DNA of 6,786 nucleotides from an uncultured Thomasclavelia sp. (GCA_910588165.1 CAJUOR010000075.1:1-6786), one strand, 5' to 3'; shown: positions 1-6,033, counted from the stretch's first letter. The notes: a model not told the origin generated them from the sequence alone. Translations and numbers: made by a program.

Positions 1-1
1 C

Positions 2-235
2 TGTATATTATCTAGTTATAAAGGGAAAGGATATGGGAAAATCCAATTACAAGAAGCAATTAGAAGAATTAAAGAATATAGGGTAGAAAAAATAATTGTA
101 ACAACAAATGAAATTACAATTGCGGCTCAAAAAAACTATGAGAGCGTTGGCTTTGTCAAAGTATCAAAGAGAATAAATAACGAAACACCTTTTGCCAAAG
201 ATTATATTGATTATGAAATGATATTAAAAAAATGA
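2..235 (+). CDS. GNAT-family N-acetyltransferase, C-terminal part (5' end outside window)
   Basis: An open frame enters from the left edge (first full codon at base 2) and ends at TGA 233-235, giving the last 77 residues. Near its start it carries Y-K-G-K-G-Y-G-K, which matches the acetyl-CoA pyrophosphate-binding loop (R/Q-x-x-G-x-G/A, motif A) of GNAT enzymes. A helix follows, then a strand (KIIVTT), and then A-A-Q-K-N-Y-E-S-V-G-F, the typical GNAT motif B in which an alpha-helix leads to 'Y...GF'. The family transfers an acetyl group from acetyl-CoA to an amine on a small molecule, peptide or protein. The substrate cannot be told from this fragment, because the substrate-binding N-terminal half lies outside the window. 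The gene converges with the tRNA gene to its right. The family call is firm; the specific function is unknown. Confidence 0.85.
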   Translation, partial: CILSSYKGKGYGKIQLQEAIRRIKEYRVEKIIVTTNEITIAAQKNYESVGFVKVSKRINNETPFAKDYIDYEMILKK

Positions 236-329
236 ATTCCAATTAAGGTATGTCATTAAGATTAGAGATAAAATTGCCAAAAATTAAATAACCAAGAAGA
301 TACATCACAATGAAGAGATGTTATTCAAT

Positions 330-375
330 AAAAAACGAAGAGTCATCTGAAAATATCATCAGTGCCTCTTCGTTT
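330..375 (-). terminator. Intrinsic terminator, mainly minus strand, possibly bidirectional
   Basis: A perfect 10-bp inverted repeat pairs AAACGAAGAG (333-342) with CTCTTCGTTT (366-375). A short inner pairing, CTGA with TCAG, may fold within the loop. Read on the minus strand the stem is followed by a run of six T (complement of 330-335), the standard intrinsic terminator shape. On the plus strand the tail is poorer (ATGTTT), so it may only weakly end the acetyltransferase transcript arriving from the left. It is the second of two hairpins downstream of the tRNA gene. Confidence 0.75.
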
Positions 376-381
376 ATGTTT

Positions 382-408
382 AAAAATAAAAAACGCTGAT
401 TATCAGCG
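382..408 (-). terminator. Intrinsic terminator directly after tRNA-His
   Basis: CGCTGA (394-399) and TCAGCG (403-408) form a 6-bp stem with a three-base loop. On the minus strand the stem is followed by TTTTTTATTTTT (complement of 382-393). It begins about 12 bases beyond the 3' end of the tRNA gene, the expected place for its terminator. Confidence 0.8.
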
Positions 409-420
409 CTTTAGTCAATT

Positions 421-497
421 TGGGGCGGTCGAAGGGGTTCGAACCCTCGAATGCCGGAGCCACAATCCGGTGTGTTAACCACTTCACCACGACCGCC
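421..497 (-). tRNA. tRNA-His (anticodon GTG)
   Basis: The minus strand folds into a complete 77-base cloverleaf. The acceptor stem is GCGGTCG with CGACCGC. T8 and G9 precede a short D stem (GTG/CAC). The anticodon arm is CCGGA-TTGTGGC-TCCGG with anticodon GTG, and the T arm is GAGGG-TTCGAAC-CCCTT with one G:T pair. The gene encodes the extra G at position -1 opposite C73, the identity element of bacterial tRNA-His, and a 3' CCA. If the -1 base is left out, the 5' end is 496. It decodes CAC and CAT codons. A promoter lies just upstream and two hairpin terminators just downstream, so it is probably transcribed as a single tRNA gene, although read-through from the membrane-protein gene 63 bases upstream is possible. 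Confidence 0.97.
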
Positions 498-513
498 ATC
501 TCAACCGTTATTC

Positions 514-542
514 ATTCTACACTATTGAATGATATTTGTAAA
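514..542 (-). promoter_or_regulatory. Sigma-A-type promoter of tRNA-His
   Basis: On the minus strand, TTTACA (-35, complement of 537-542) and TAGAAT (-10, complement of 514-519) are separated by exactly 17 bases. Each matches consensus at five of six positions. The expected start site near 507 gives a pre-tRNA leader of about ten bases, usual for tRNA genes. The site lies in the short gap between the membrane-protein stop codon and the tRNA. Confidence 0.75.
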
Positions 543-560
543 GTCTTTTTTACAAAAAAA

Positions 561-1100
561 TCACTCTTTTTCATTAAACTCAACATACCAGAAAAAGCAG
601 CATAAAGAAATCACCATTACCACTTCAATTAGAGAATTGACATTACCAAAGGTCATCAATAAAATCATCAAGGTGGCAATAATCATGCGTAACCAAAGAT
701 GATATGTCTGATAAAATAGGGGGTGACTAAACTGCATATCGAACATAAATTTCAAAAGTAGTCCAAGAAATAACAAACTTGCCCCTAAGGAACAAAGCGT
801 ATGCAAGGCTTCTAGGTGAATGTGTGAATCATTGTAAGGGATAAAGCCGGATATAGAAATACCTATAAAAATTGCGATAGATACAGGTTTTAAATAGTTG
901 GGGTGCCAATCTTGGCTTTTGAATAAACACATACTGTATCTATAAAAGTAGCAGGCAGCAATGATAGACCAGCCAATTAGCGCTTGATAATGACCTAGAT
1001 TGTTGGCAATACCTGTGAAATTTTCTTGAATCAAGGAAGCTTTAGAGGCAAAAAGAATAGTCAATACAATGAAGCTAATATGAATGATAGCATTTTTCAT
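561..1100 (-). CDS. Integral membrane protein of unknown function (about six helices)
   Basis: This 179-residue protein starts at ATG 1100-1098, preceded on the minus strand by GGGAGGT at 7-8 bases spacing, and ends in TGA at 561-563. Hydrophobic segments at about residues 5-24, 38-55, 71-88, 99-120, 135-152 and 155-174 suggest six membrane helices with short loops and a charged C-terminal tail. I do not recognise the family with confidence. The pattern after helix 3, G-F-I-P-Y (85-89) with histidines at 93, 95 and 100 leading into helix 4, faintly recalls small six-helix families such as DUF998 or Frag1/DRAM-like proteins. I offer that only as a hint. There is no signal peptide other than the first helix, no cofactor motif and no soluble domain. 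It is transcribed divergently from the PPK2 gene, and no hairpin terminator lies between it and the tRNA-His promoter. The reading frame is solid; the function is unknown. Confidence 0.85.
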   Translation of the reverse strand: MKNAIIHISFIVLTILFASKASLIQENFTGIANNLGHYQALIGWSIIAACYFYRYSMCLFKSQDWHPNYLKPVSIAIFIGISISGFIPYNDSHIHLEALHTLCSLGASLLFLGLLLKFMFDMQFSHPLFYQTYHLWLRMIIATLMILLMTFGNVNSLIEVVMVISLCCFFWYVEFNEKE

Positions 1101-1122
1101 CTAAATTACCTCCCATGTTCAT

Positions 1123-1151
1123 ATCCTAAGAAAAGTTGTTCGTATTGTCAA
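1123..1151 (-). promoter_or_regulatory. Promoter of the membrane-protein gene
   Basis: On the minus strand a perfect TTGACA (-35, complement of 1146-1151) is followed after 17 bases by TAGGAT (-10, complement of 1123-1128, four of six consensus). The predicted start near 1116 leaves a leader of about 16 bases, just enough to hold the ribosome binding site. It forms the left half of a divergent promoter region shared with the PPK2 gene. Confidence 0.65.
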
Positions 1152-1190
1152 GCAAGATTGCTATAAATTGGTAAAATAAAACTGTTACCG

Positions 1191-1218
1191 CTGTCATTTT
1201 TGTGGTACACTATATAAT
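1191..1218 (+). promoter_or_regulatory. Promoter of the polyphosphate:AMP phosphotransferase gene
   Basis: A perfect TATAAT (-10) at 1213-1218 has CTGTCA (-35, four of six consensus) 16 bases upstream at 1191-1196. The expected start near 1225 coincides with the first base of AAAGGAGG (1225-1232), the ribosome binding site of the downstream gene, so the leader would be only about 17 bases long. The -10 element is convincing; the -35 is moderate. Confidence 0.6.
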
Positions 1219-1241
1219 GTATAAAAAGGAGGCTTTTCAGA

Positions 1242-2768
1242 ATGTTGGAGAAAGTGGATTTAAGCAAAAAATTGACAAAAAGTGAGTATAAAATAATGAA
1301 AGATGAATTAACTCCCATCTTATCGCAACTGCAAAGAGATTGCAAAAAATTAGATATTCCTGTCATTATTGCTTTTGAAGGCTGGGAAGGGGGCAGAAAG
1401 GGAGCCTTAATCAACAAGCTAATTCAAGCTTTAGATCCCCGTGGCTTTAAAGTTTATGCGACCGATAAAGAAACAGAAGAAGAAAGAATGTATCCTTTCC
1501 TATGGCGCTTTTGGATAAACACACCTGAAAAAGGACGTATGGCAATTTTTGATAAAAGCTGGTATCGTCGTGTTTTAGATGACTGTTTTGATGAAGATCG
1601 TCCTCATATTCAAACTGCCCAAGACTATAATGAAATTGTATCTTTTGAACAACAGTTAACAGATGATGGGACGATTATTATTAAATTCCTCCTACATATT
1701 TCTAAAAAAGAACAAGAAAAACGCTTGCGTGCTATGGAAGAAGATAAAGCGACTAAATGGCAAGTCAGTGATAAATCTTGGCGTCGCCATAATTTATATG
1801 AGGCTTATGCCAAAAAATATGAAGAGATGTTTGAAAAAACGGATACGGATTTTGCTCCCTGGCATATTATTGAGGCAACAGACGGAAATTTTGCTACTGT
1901 TAAGATTATGGCTACAGTAATTGAGATGTTATCGCAAAAAATCGGAGAGGTCATGGATAAAGCGACACAGCCTGACATCAAAAAGGAACGCTTAGATCAT
2001 ATCAATGTTGATCAACGTTTTAAATCTTCTGTTCTAGCCGGGATTGATCCGAATCGTGAAATGAGCAAAGAGGAGTATAAAAAACGTTTAGATGATTTGC
2101 AATCACGTATTCGTGATTTGCATAGTGAAATTTTTAAAGAGAGAATTCCGGTTGTCTTAGCCTTTGAAGGTTGGGACGCCGGTGGTAAAGGTGGAGCAAT
2201 CAAGCGTTTGACAGAAAAGATGGATCCTCGAGGTTATGCGGTTAATCCTACCGCTAGTCCGAATGATATTGAAAAAGCCCATCATTATTTATGGCGTTTC
2301 TGGAGAGATATGCCTAAAGACGGACATATAGCTATCTTTGATAGAACTTGGTATGGACGAGTGATGGTCGAAAGAATTGAAGACTTCGCAACTGTTGAAG
2401 AATGGACGAGAGCCTATAAAGAAATGAACGATATGGAGCTTCAATTGGCAAGCCACGGTGCTGTAGTAATTAAGTTTTGGTTGCATATTGATAAAGATGA
2501 GCAAGAACGACGTTTTCATGATCGTATGATCAATCCGGAAAAGCAATGGAAAATTACCGACGAAGATTGGCGTAATCGTGAGAAGTGGGACGAATATGAG
2601 GTAGCTATCGACGAAATGTTGCTAAGAACTTCTACCACTTATGCTCCTTGGGTTGTGGTTGAGGCAAATAGTAAATATTTTGCTCGTATTAAAGTTTTAG
2701 AAACAGTCGTTGAGGCGTTGGAACGAGCGTTAAAACAGAAAAAGAAAAATAAAGGGAAAAAAGATTAA
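1242..2768 (+). CDS. pap: Polyphosphate:AMP phosphotransferase (class II PPK2, two fused PPK2 domains)
   Basis: This 508-residue cytoplasmic enzyme is predicted to transfer phosphate from polyphosphate to AMP, giving ADP. It holds two tandem PPK2 (P-loop kinase) domains, about residues 13-231 and 276-495, joined by a charged linker. The C-terminal domain is complete: Walker A G-W-D-A-G-G-K-G-G (310-318), D-P-R-G-Y (328-332), Y-L-W-R-F-W (349-354), Walker B F-D-R-T-W-Y-G-R-V (366-374), V-E-R (376-378) and A-P-W (468-470). The N-terminal copy keeps the fold but is altered: G-W-E-G-G-R-K (47-53), F-D-K-S-W-Y-R-R-V (103-111) and D-D-C where V-E-R is expected. The C-terminal sequence closely resembles what I recall of the Acinetobacter Pap enzyme, and two-domain architecture is the mark of class II PPK2. 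The tail (498-508) is very lysine-rich and might touch polyphosphate (inference). ATG 1242 follows AAAGGAGG at nine bases. The gene stands alone, with its own promoter and terminator. Confidence 0.93.
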   Translation: MLEKVDLSKKLTKSEYKIMKDELTPILSQLQRDCKKLDIPVIIAFEGWEGGRKGALINKLIQALDPRGFKVYATDKETEEERMYPFLWRFWINTPEKGRMAIFDKSWYRRVLDDCFDEDRPHIQTAQDYNEIVSFEQQLTDDGTIIIKFLLHISKKEQEKRLRAMEEDKATKWQVSDKSWRRHNLYEAYAKKYEEMFEKTDTDFAPWHIIEATDGNFATVKIMATVIEMLSQKIGEVMDKATQPDIKKERLDHINVDQRFKSSVLAGIDPNREMSKEEYKKRLDDLQSRIRDLHSEIFKERIPVVLAFEGWDAGGKGGAIKRLTEKMDPRGYAVNPTASPNDIEKAHHYLWRFWRDMPKDGHIAIFDRTWYGRVMVERIEDFATVEEWTRAYKEMNDMELQLASHGAVVIKFWLHIDKDEQERRFHDRMINPEKQWKITDEDWRNREKWDEYEVAIDEMLLRTSTTYAPWVVVEANSKYFARIKVLETVVEALERALKQKKKNKGKKD

Positions 2769-2850
2769 GCTGATGATGCTTTAAATGGCTTAGATATTTA
2801 AAATAGGTAAGGCAGTTGTCTTTTTGAAGAGGTATCTTAAACAAAATATT

Positions 2851-2897
2851 AAACAGTATCAAGTTGTGATTTACTAGATAACGAGATACTGTTTTTT
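2851..2897 (+). terminator. Intrinsic terminator of the pap transcript
   Basis: A perfect 10-bp inverted repeat pairs AAACAGTATC (2851-2860) with GATACTGTTT (2885-2894), followed by further T (to 2897). An inner pairing of GTTGT (2863-2867) with ATAAC (2878-2882, one G:T) may lengthen the stem across a small internal loop. It lies about 80 bases after the pap stop codon. The rest of the 2769-3009 gap shows no gene; it holds this hairpin and the promoter of the next gene. Confidence 0.75.
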
Positions 2898-2967
2898 GTG
2901 TTTAGAAACCTTTGAAACAAGTCTAATTATCTTTGCGTTTTGTTTTTTAGTTTAGAAAAAAGTAGGA

Positions 2968-2996
2968 TTATCAAATAAATTATGTTATTCTATAAT
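2968..2996 (+). promoter_or_regulatory. Probable promoter of the AI-2E-family transporter gene
   Basis: A perfect TATAAT (2991-2996) lies 17 bases after TTATCA (2968-2973, four of six matches to TTGACA). A normal start site (about 3003) would fall only some seven bases before the ATG at 3010, inside or beyond the ribosome binding site. If this is the real promoter the mRNA is almost leaderless. The TATAAT could also be chance in AT-rich DNA. Confidence 0.45.
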
Positions 2997-3009
2997 AGGG
3001 AGTGATGTT

Positions 3010-4155
3010 ATGTACAAAGAGTGGATAAAGAAATATAGTGGCTGGTTTATTTTAGGTTTATTGTTGATAGCTGCTTATAAACTTTTTGATGAATTGATAG
3101 CTGTAACCAATTTGTTTATTGGGCTAGTCAGTATTTTAAAACCGTTTATCATCGGAGCTGTATTAGCTTATTTCATCTATATACCCTCAATTATTATTGA
3201 AAAAAAGTTAGAAAAGTCTAATTATCAAAAAGTGAGTCAACACGCTAGAATTTTAAGTGTACTGCTTACATATTTTGCTTTTTTGGCAATTATGATTACA
3301 ATCATCATGTTTCTTATTCCGGTGGTTCGCAATAATATTATTGAAATATCAGATAAAATACCGGTTTATGCCGTTCAAATTCAGAATTTTATCAATGATT
3401 TAATCAGAGAGCTAGATTTACCGACTAATTTCCACACGCTTATTGATGTGAAATTTGAAGATATGTTAATGTCTATCTTTAATTTTAAGAATTTTGAAGC
3501 ATTAGATTTAATCAATCGTGGTGTGGGTGTTGTTAATGCGATATACACAGCCTTTATGTCCATTGTCATTTGCCCTTATATATTAGCTGAACGGGAAAGT
3601 TTATTGCGTATATTCGACCGTGTTATAGGATTGTTTATTTGCGAAAGAGATATTCGTTTTATTCATCGCTACGCTAATAAAATTAACCGCATATTTTCAA
3701 ATTTTATTTTCGGCAAGGCTTTGGATTCCTTGATTATCGGTATTATTGCATTAGTTGCTTTTCGTTTCATGAACTTAAAGTTTGATGTGCTTTTTGCACT
3801 TGTGATTATGGTTACGAATATGATTCCCTATTTTGGACCGTTTATCGGCGGTATTCCTGTAACCTTGATTGCGGGATTGACGATGGGAGTTACACCGGGA
3901 ATTTGGACAGGTATTTTTATCATTTGTTTACAACAATTCGATGGACTGATTTTAGGACCTTATATTTTAGGGGAGTCAGTCGATGTGAATGCTTTATGGA
4001 TTATTTTCGCCATTACTTTCTTTGGTGGGACGATGGGATTTATGGGCATGTTTATCGGTGTACCGTTAATTGCTGTTATCCGTATGATTTTCAATGATGT
4101 GACACGTTTTCAAGACATTAAAACCATCATTAGAAAAAGCAATATATTAAAGTAA
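3010..4155 (+). CDS. AI-2E family transporter (PF01594, formerly UPF0118)
   Basis: This 381-residue polytopic membrane protein has predicted helices at about 12-30, 35-58, 79-104, 172-195, 234-254, 258-288, 298-318 and 327-360. A mostly extramembrane stretch at about 105-170 separates the third and fourth, which is the usual plan of the family. Family signatures in the C-terminal half are N-M-I-P-Y-F-G-P (270-277) and Q-Q-F-D-G-L-I-L-G-P-Y-I-L-G (308-321), followed by a glycine-rich G-G-T-M-G-F-M-G helix (339-346). Members were named after autoinducer-2 export by E. coli TqsA, but others act as Na+(Li+)/H+ antiporters or have no known substrate, so the substrate here is open; Bacillus YtvI-like proteins belong to the same family. 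The start at ATG 3010 follows GGGAGTGAT with a short spacing and gives the expected K/W/Y-rich N-terminus. It ends at a shared terminator facing the lipoprotein gene and has no operon partner. Confidence 0.9.
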   Translation: MYKEWIKKYSGWFILGLLLIAAYKLFDELIAVTNLFIGLVSILKPFIIGAVLAYFIYIPSIIIEKKLEKSNYQKVSQHARILSVLLTYFAFLAIMITIIMFLIPVVRNNIIEISDKIPVYAVQIQNFINDLIRELDLPTNFHTLIDVKFEDMLMSIFNFKNFEALDLINRGVGVVNAIYTAFMSIVICPYILAERESLLRIFDRVIGLFICERDIRFIHRYANKINRIFSNFIFGKALDSLIIGIIALVAFRFMNLKFDVLFALVIMVTNMIPYFGPFIGGIPVTLIAGLTMGVTPGIWTGIFIICLQQFDGLILGPYILGESVDVNALWIIFAITFFGGTMGFMGMFIGVPLIAVIRMIFNDVTRFQDIKTIIRKSNILK

Positions 4156-4156
4156 A

Positions 4157-4190
4157 AGAGAGGTCAAATTGACCTCTTCTTTTATTTTTT
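4157..4190. terminator. Bidirectional terminator between convergent transporter and lipoprotein genes
   Basis: AGAGGTC (4159-4165) pairs with GACCTCT (4171-4177), extendable by one A:T pair to leave a three-base loop. On + it is followed by TCTTTTATTTTTTTT, a strong tail. On minus it is followed by CTTTTACTTTA, a fair tail. The hairpin lies between the transporter stop (4153-4155) and the lipoprotein stop (4182-4184), so it can serve both genes. Its plus-strand T-tail overlaps the last lysine codons of the lipoprotein gene. Confidence 0.85.
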
Positions 4191-5930
4191 TTCATCAATA
4201 TAATTTTCAATATTGCGTTTAACCATATCTAAACCGATTGGACCACTGTCAAGAATCGCTTGATTAAATTCGATTTCGTCAAACTTATCGCCTAAAACAT
4301 CTTTCGCATTTGTTTCTAAATCCTTAAGGATTTGACCGGAGTAGATGTAATACAAATAGTATCCGGGCGTTTGCAGAATGATATCATATAATTGAGCTAA
4401 ATCTTCACTTGTAACGCTAGAACCTAATTTAGAATTAAAGAAATCTACGCAATCATCTATATCCCAACCATAGTAGTGAATACCGATATCGACAGATGCT
4501 AAAATGATAGATGAGATGTTTGTATCATAAATCAATAATTTTTGCCATGCCGCTTCTTTTTCATCGCTTAAGAAACGATCGGCTTTATTTTCCATAAAGA
4601 TAGCCCAGCCTTCTGTGTAACCGATACAGCCTAACAGTTTGTTAAGGATAGGGTAATCTAATGAGTAGAAATAACTATTTTGATACATATGTCCCGGATA
4701 ACCTTCATGAACAAGTGTTGGGAACATATTAGAGGTTGAAGTTGGGTTAATCATAATGCACTCATCTTGCTCCTCTTTCATATCGATACGACTAGATAGA
4801 TAAGCAGCCGGTGCAAATCCTTCTTGTAAGCTTTCAGGAACGGTATAGATACGATAAGATAAATCGGAAATCTCAGGCACAGCAGTGGCTATTTTCGTTT
4901 TTAAATAATCCAGCCCTTCACCCGGTTTAGAGAAATCACGATATGTAATACCGTATAAATCTTCAATTTCCAATAAATCTTGATTCGCAAAGACGAAAGT
5001 TTGAAGGGCTAATAGCTCTTGATCAAAAGCTTCATCTAAACGAGTTTCAATATCTTTGATACTATCTTTAATACCTAACTGATTATAAACCATAGCTTCG
5101 TAGTAGTCTTTTCCGTTTTCTACATAGTATAGACCGACATTTTCTTTTGAGCCTTCTATTTTGTTTAATTCAGCTAAGAGAGCTTTATAAGCACCGATAA
5201 AATCGTTATGAATTACTTCTTTGGTTTTTTCTTGATATTTGAGTTTTTGTGTGTCATTTAAAAAGGCTAAATTACCGATGACTTCGTTAAGTTCTTGAAT
5301 AATCTCTTCACCATTAGCGTCGATAATGCCTTGAATTTGGGTTTTAGTATCATCTAAGATTTTCTTAGAATAGCCTAAGCCTTTTTCTTGGCGCACTTTT
5401 TCAAACTTAGCGTATGCAAGAAAATCTTCCTTAAAATGAGCGATATCTTTGTAAAGATTTTCAATATCATCAACATCGTTGAAGGCATACATTTGAAGGA
5501 GTAAAGGCAAATCCTGAATCGTTGAGCTGTAGCTGCCAATTACTGAATTGCTATAATAAAAATAATCTTCTAAAGCAAGTTCACGTGATAAATAATCATC
5601 AAGTGCATCATAAGTTCTTTTTTGAACATCATCTAAATTATCGTAATTATAGGCGTGTAATTCTGTTTGTATTTCTTTGAATTCCTCATACATTTCTTTG
5701 GCATCTTCTTCGTCCATGTAACCAATCCCGTAGTTGTCAGGCTCTTCAAAACCTGAGGCAACAGGGTCATTGAATAAGAAATTCATGTTAAAGGAAGTTG
5801 TACCGTCAATCATTGCTTCTTCGACATCTTGAATAAAATCATCATAAGGTTTCTCAGGCTCTTTTTGGGAACAGCCGATAAGCGAGAATGCCATGCTTAA
5901 TGCCAAAGAGAGTTTAAGCATTTTCTTCAT
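4182..5930 (-). CDS. DUF885-family zinc-peptidase-like lipoprotein
   Basis: This 582-residue protein begins with a lipoprotein signal peptide: basic M-K-K-M, a hydrophobic stretch and the lipobox L-I-G-C, with Cys20 as the expected lipidated residue. It should therefore be anchored to the outer face of the cytoplasmic membrane. The mature part is acidic and mostly helical through about residue 320. The C-terminal half carries H-E-G-Y-P-G-H (408-414), the HExxxH-type metal site of the DUF885 family (PF05960), and Y-T-E-G-W-A (438-443), whose Glu440 is the likely third zinc ligand. P-G-Y-Y-L-Y-Y-I-Y-S-G (522-532) and D-S-G-P-I-G-L (561-567) match the usual C-terminal conserved blocks. Length fits the family. 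A metal-dependent peptidase is likely from the motif, but the substrate is unknown. ATG 5930 follows AAGGAGGA at about five bases. The upstream gap (5931-6002) is very AT-rich, with several -10-like hexamers but no clear -35. Confidence 0.9.
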   Translation of the reverse strand: MKKMLKLSLALSMAFSLIGCSQKEPEKPYDDFIQDVEEAMIDGTTSFNMNFLFNDPVASGFEEPDNYGIGYMDEEDAKEMYEEFKEIQTELHAYNYDNLDDVQKRTYDALDDYLSRELALEDYFYYSNSVIGSYSSTIQDLPLLLQMYAFNDVDDIENLYKDIAHFKEDFLAYAKFEKVRQEKGLGYSKKILDDTKTQIQGIIDANGEEIIQELNEVIGNLAFLNDTQKLKYQEKTKEVIHNDFIGAYKALLAELNKIEGSKENVGLYYVENGKDYYEAMVYNQLGIKDSIKDIETRLDEAFDQELLALQTFVFANQDLLEIEDLYGITYRDFSKPGEGLDYLKTKIATAVPEISDLSYRIYTVPESLQEGFAPAAYLSSRIDMKEEQDECIMINPTSTSNMFPTLVHEGYPGHMYQNSYFYSLDYPILNKLLGCIGYTEGWAIFMENKADRFLSDEKEAAWQKLLIYDTNISSIILASVDIGIHYYGWDIDDCVDFFNSKLGSSVTSEDLAQLYDIILQTPGYYLYYIYSGQILKDLETNAKDVLGDKFDEIEFNQAILDSGPIGLDMVKRNIENYIDEKK

Positions 5931-6002
5931 AAAAATCCTCCTTCGTTTTATTTATATGCTTTTATTTTATATGATATACTTATAAAAAACAATGAAAAGT
6001 AT

Positions 6003-6033
6003 AAAAACAGCTAGGCAATTAGTCTAACTGTTT
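6003..6033 (-). terminator. Intrinsic terminator overlapping the regulator's stop codon
   Basis: On the minus strand AAACAGTTAG (complement of 6024-6033) pairs with CTAGCTGTTT (complement of 6005-6014) in a 10-bp stem with one G:T pair and a nine-base loop, followed by a T-run ending near 6003. The last codons of the regulator form the 5' arm, and its TAA stop (6021-6019) lies in the loop. It should limit read-through from the regulator into the lipoprotein gene. Confidence 0.8.

Noticed and set aside
301..320. ACATC-N10-GATGT hairpin after the acetyltransferase gene
   Set aside because: Five-pair, AT-rich stem with a ten-base loop and no T-run; not a credible terminator.
420..605. 61-residue plus-strand open frame
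   Set aside because: It is antisense to tRNA-His and its promoter and overlaps the end of the membrane-protein gene; it has no ribosome binding site.
1148..1417. 89-residue minus-strand open frame overlapping the pap promoter and start
   Set aside because: It is antisense to the pap coding region, has no ribosome binding site and a low-complexity translation; a shadow frame.
2809..2825. Small hairpin AAGGC-AGTT-GTCTT followed by TTT after pap
   Set aside because: The stem is only five pairs with one G:T. The much stronger hairpin at 2851-2897 explains termination.
2831..2897. Possible attenuator or leader switch upstream of the transporter, since GTATC occurs twice and both copies could pair with GATAC
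   Set aside because: A five-base alternative pairing is too weak, and the transporter has a candidate promoter downstream of this hairpin, so it need not be in that mRNA. There are no T-box or riboswitch core motifs.
5968..5984. TTATA...TATAA dyad upstream of the lipoprotein as a LacI-type operator
   Set aside because: Pure A/T arms in an A/T-rich gap, without the central CG typical of LacI/GalR operators.
5966..5994. Possible promoter TATAAA with a -35 near ATTGTT for the lipoprotein gene
   Set aside because: The -35 matches poorly at any normal spacing, and the very AT-rich stretch offers several equal -10 candidates.
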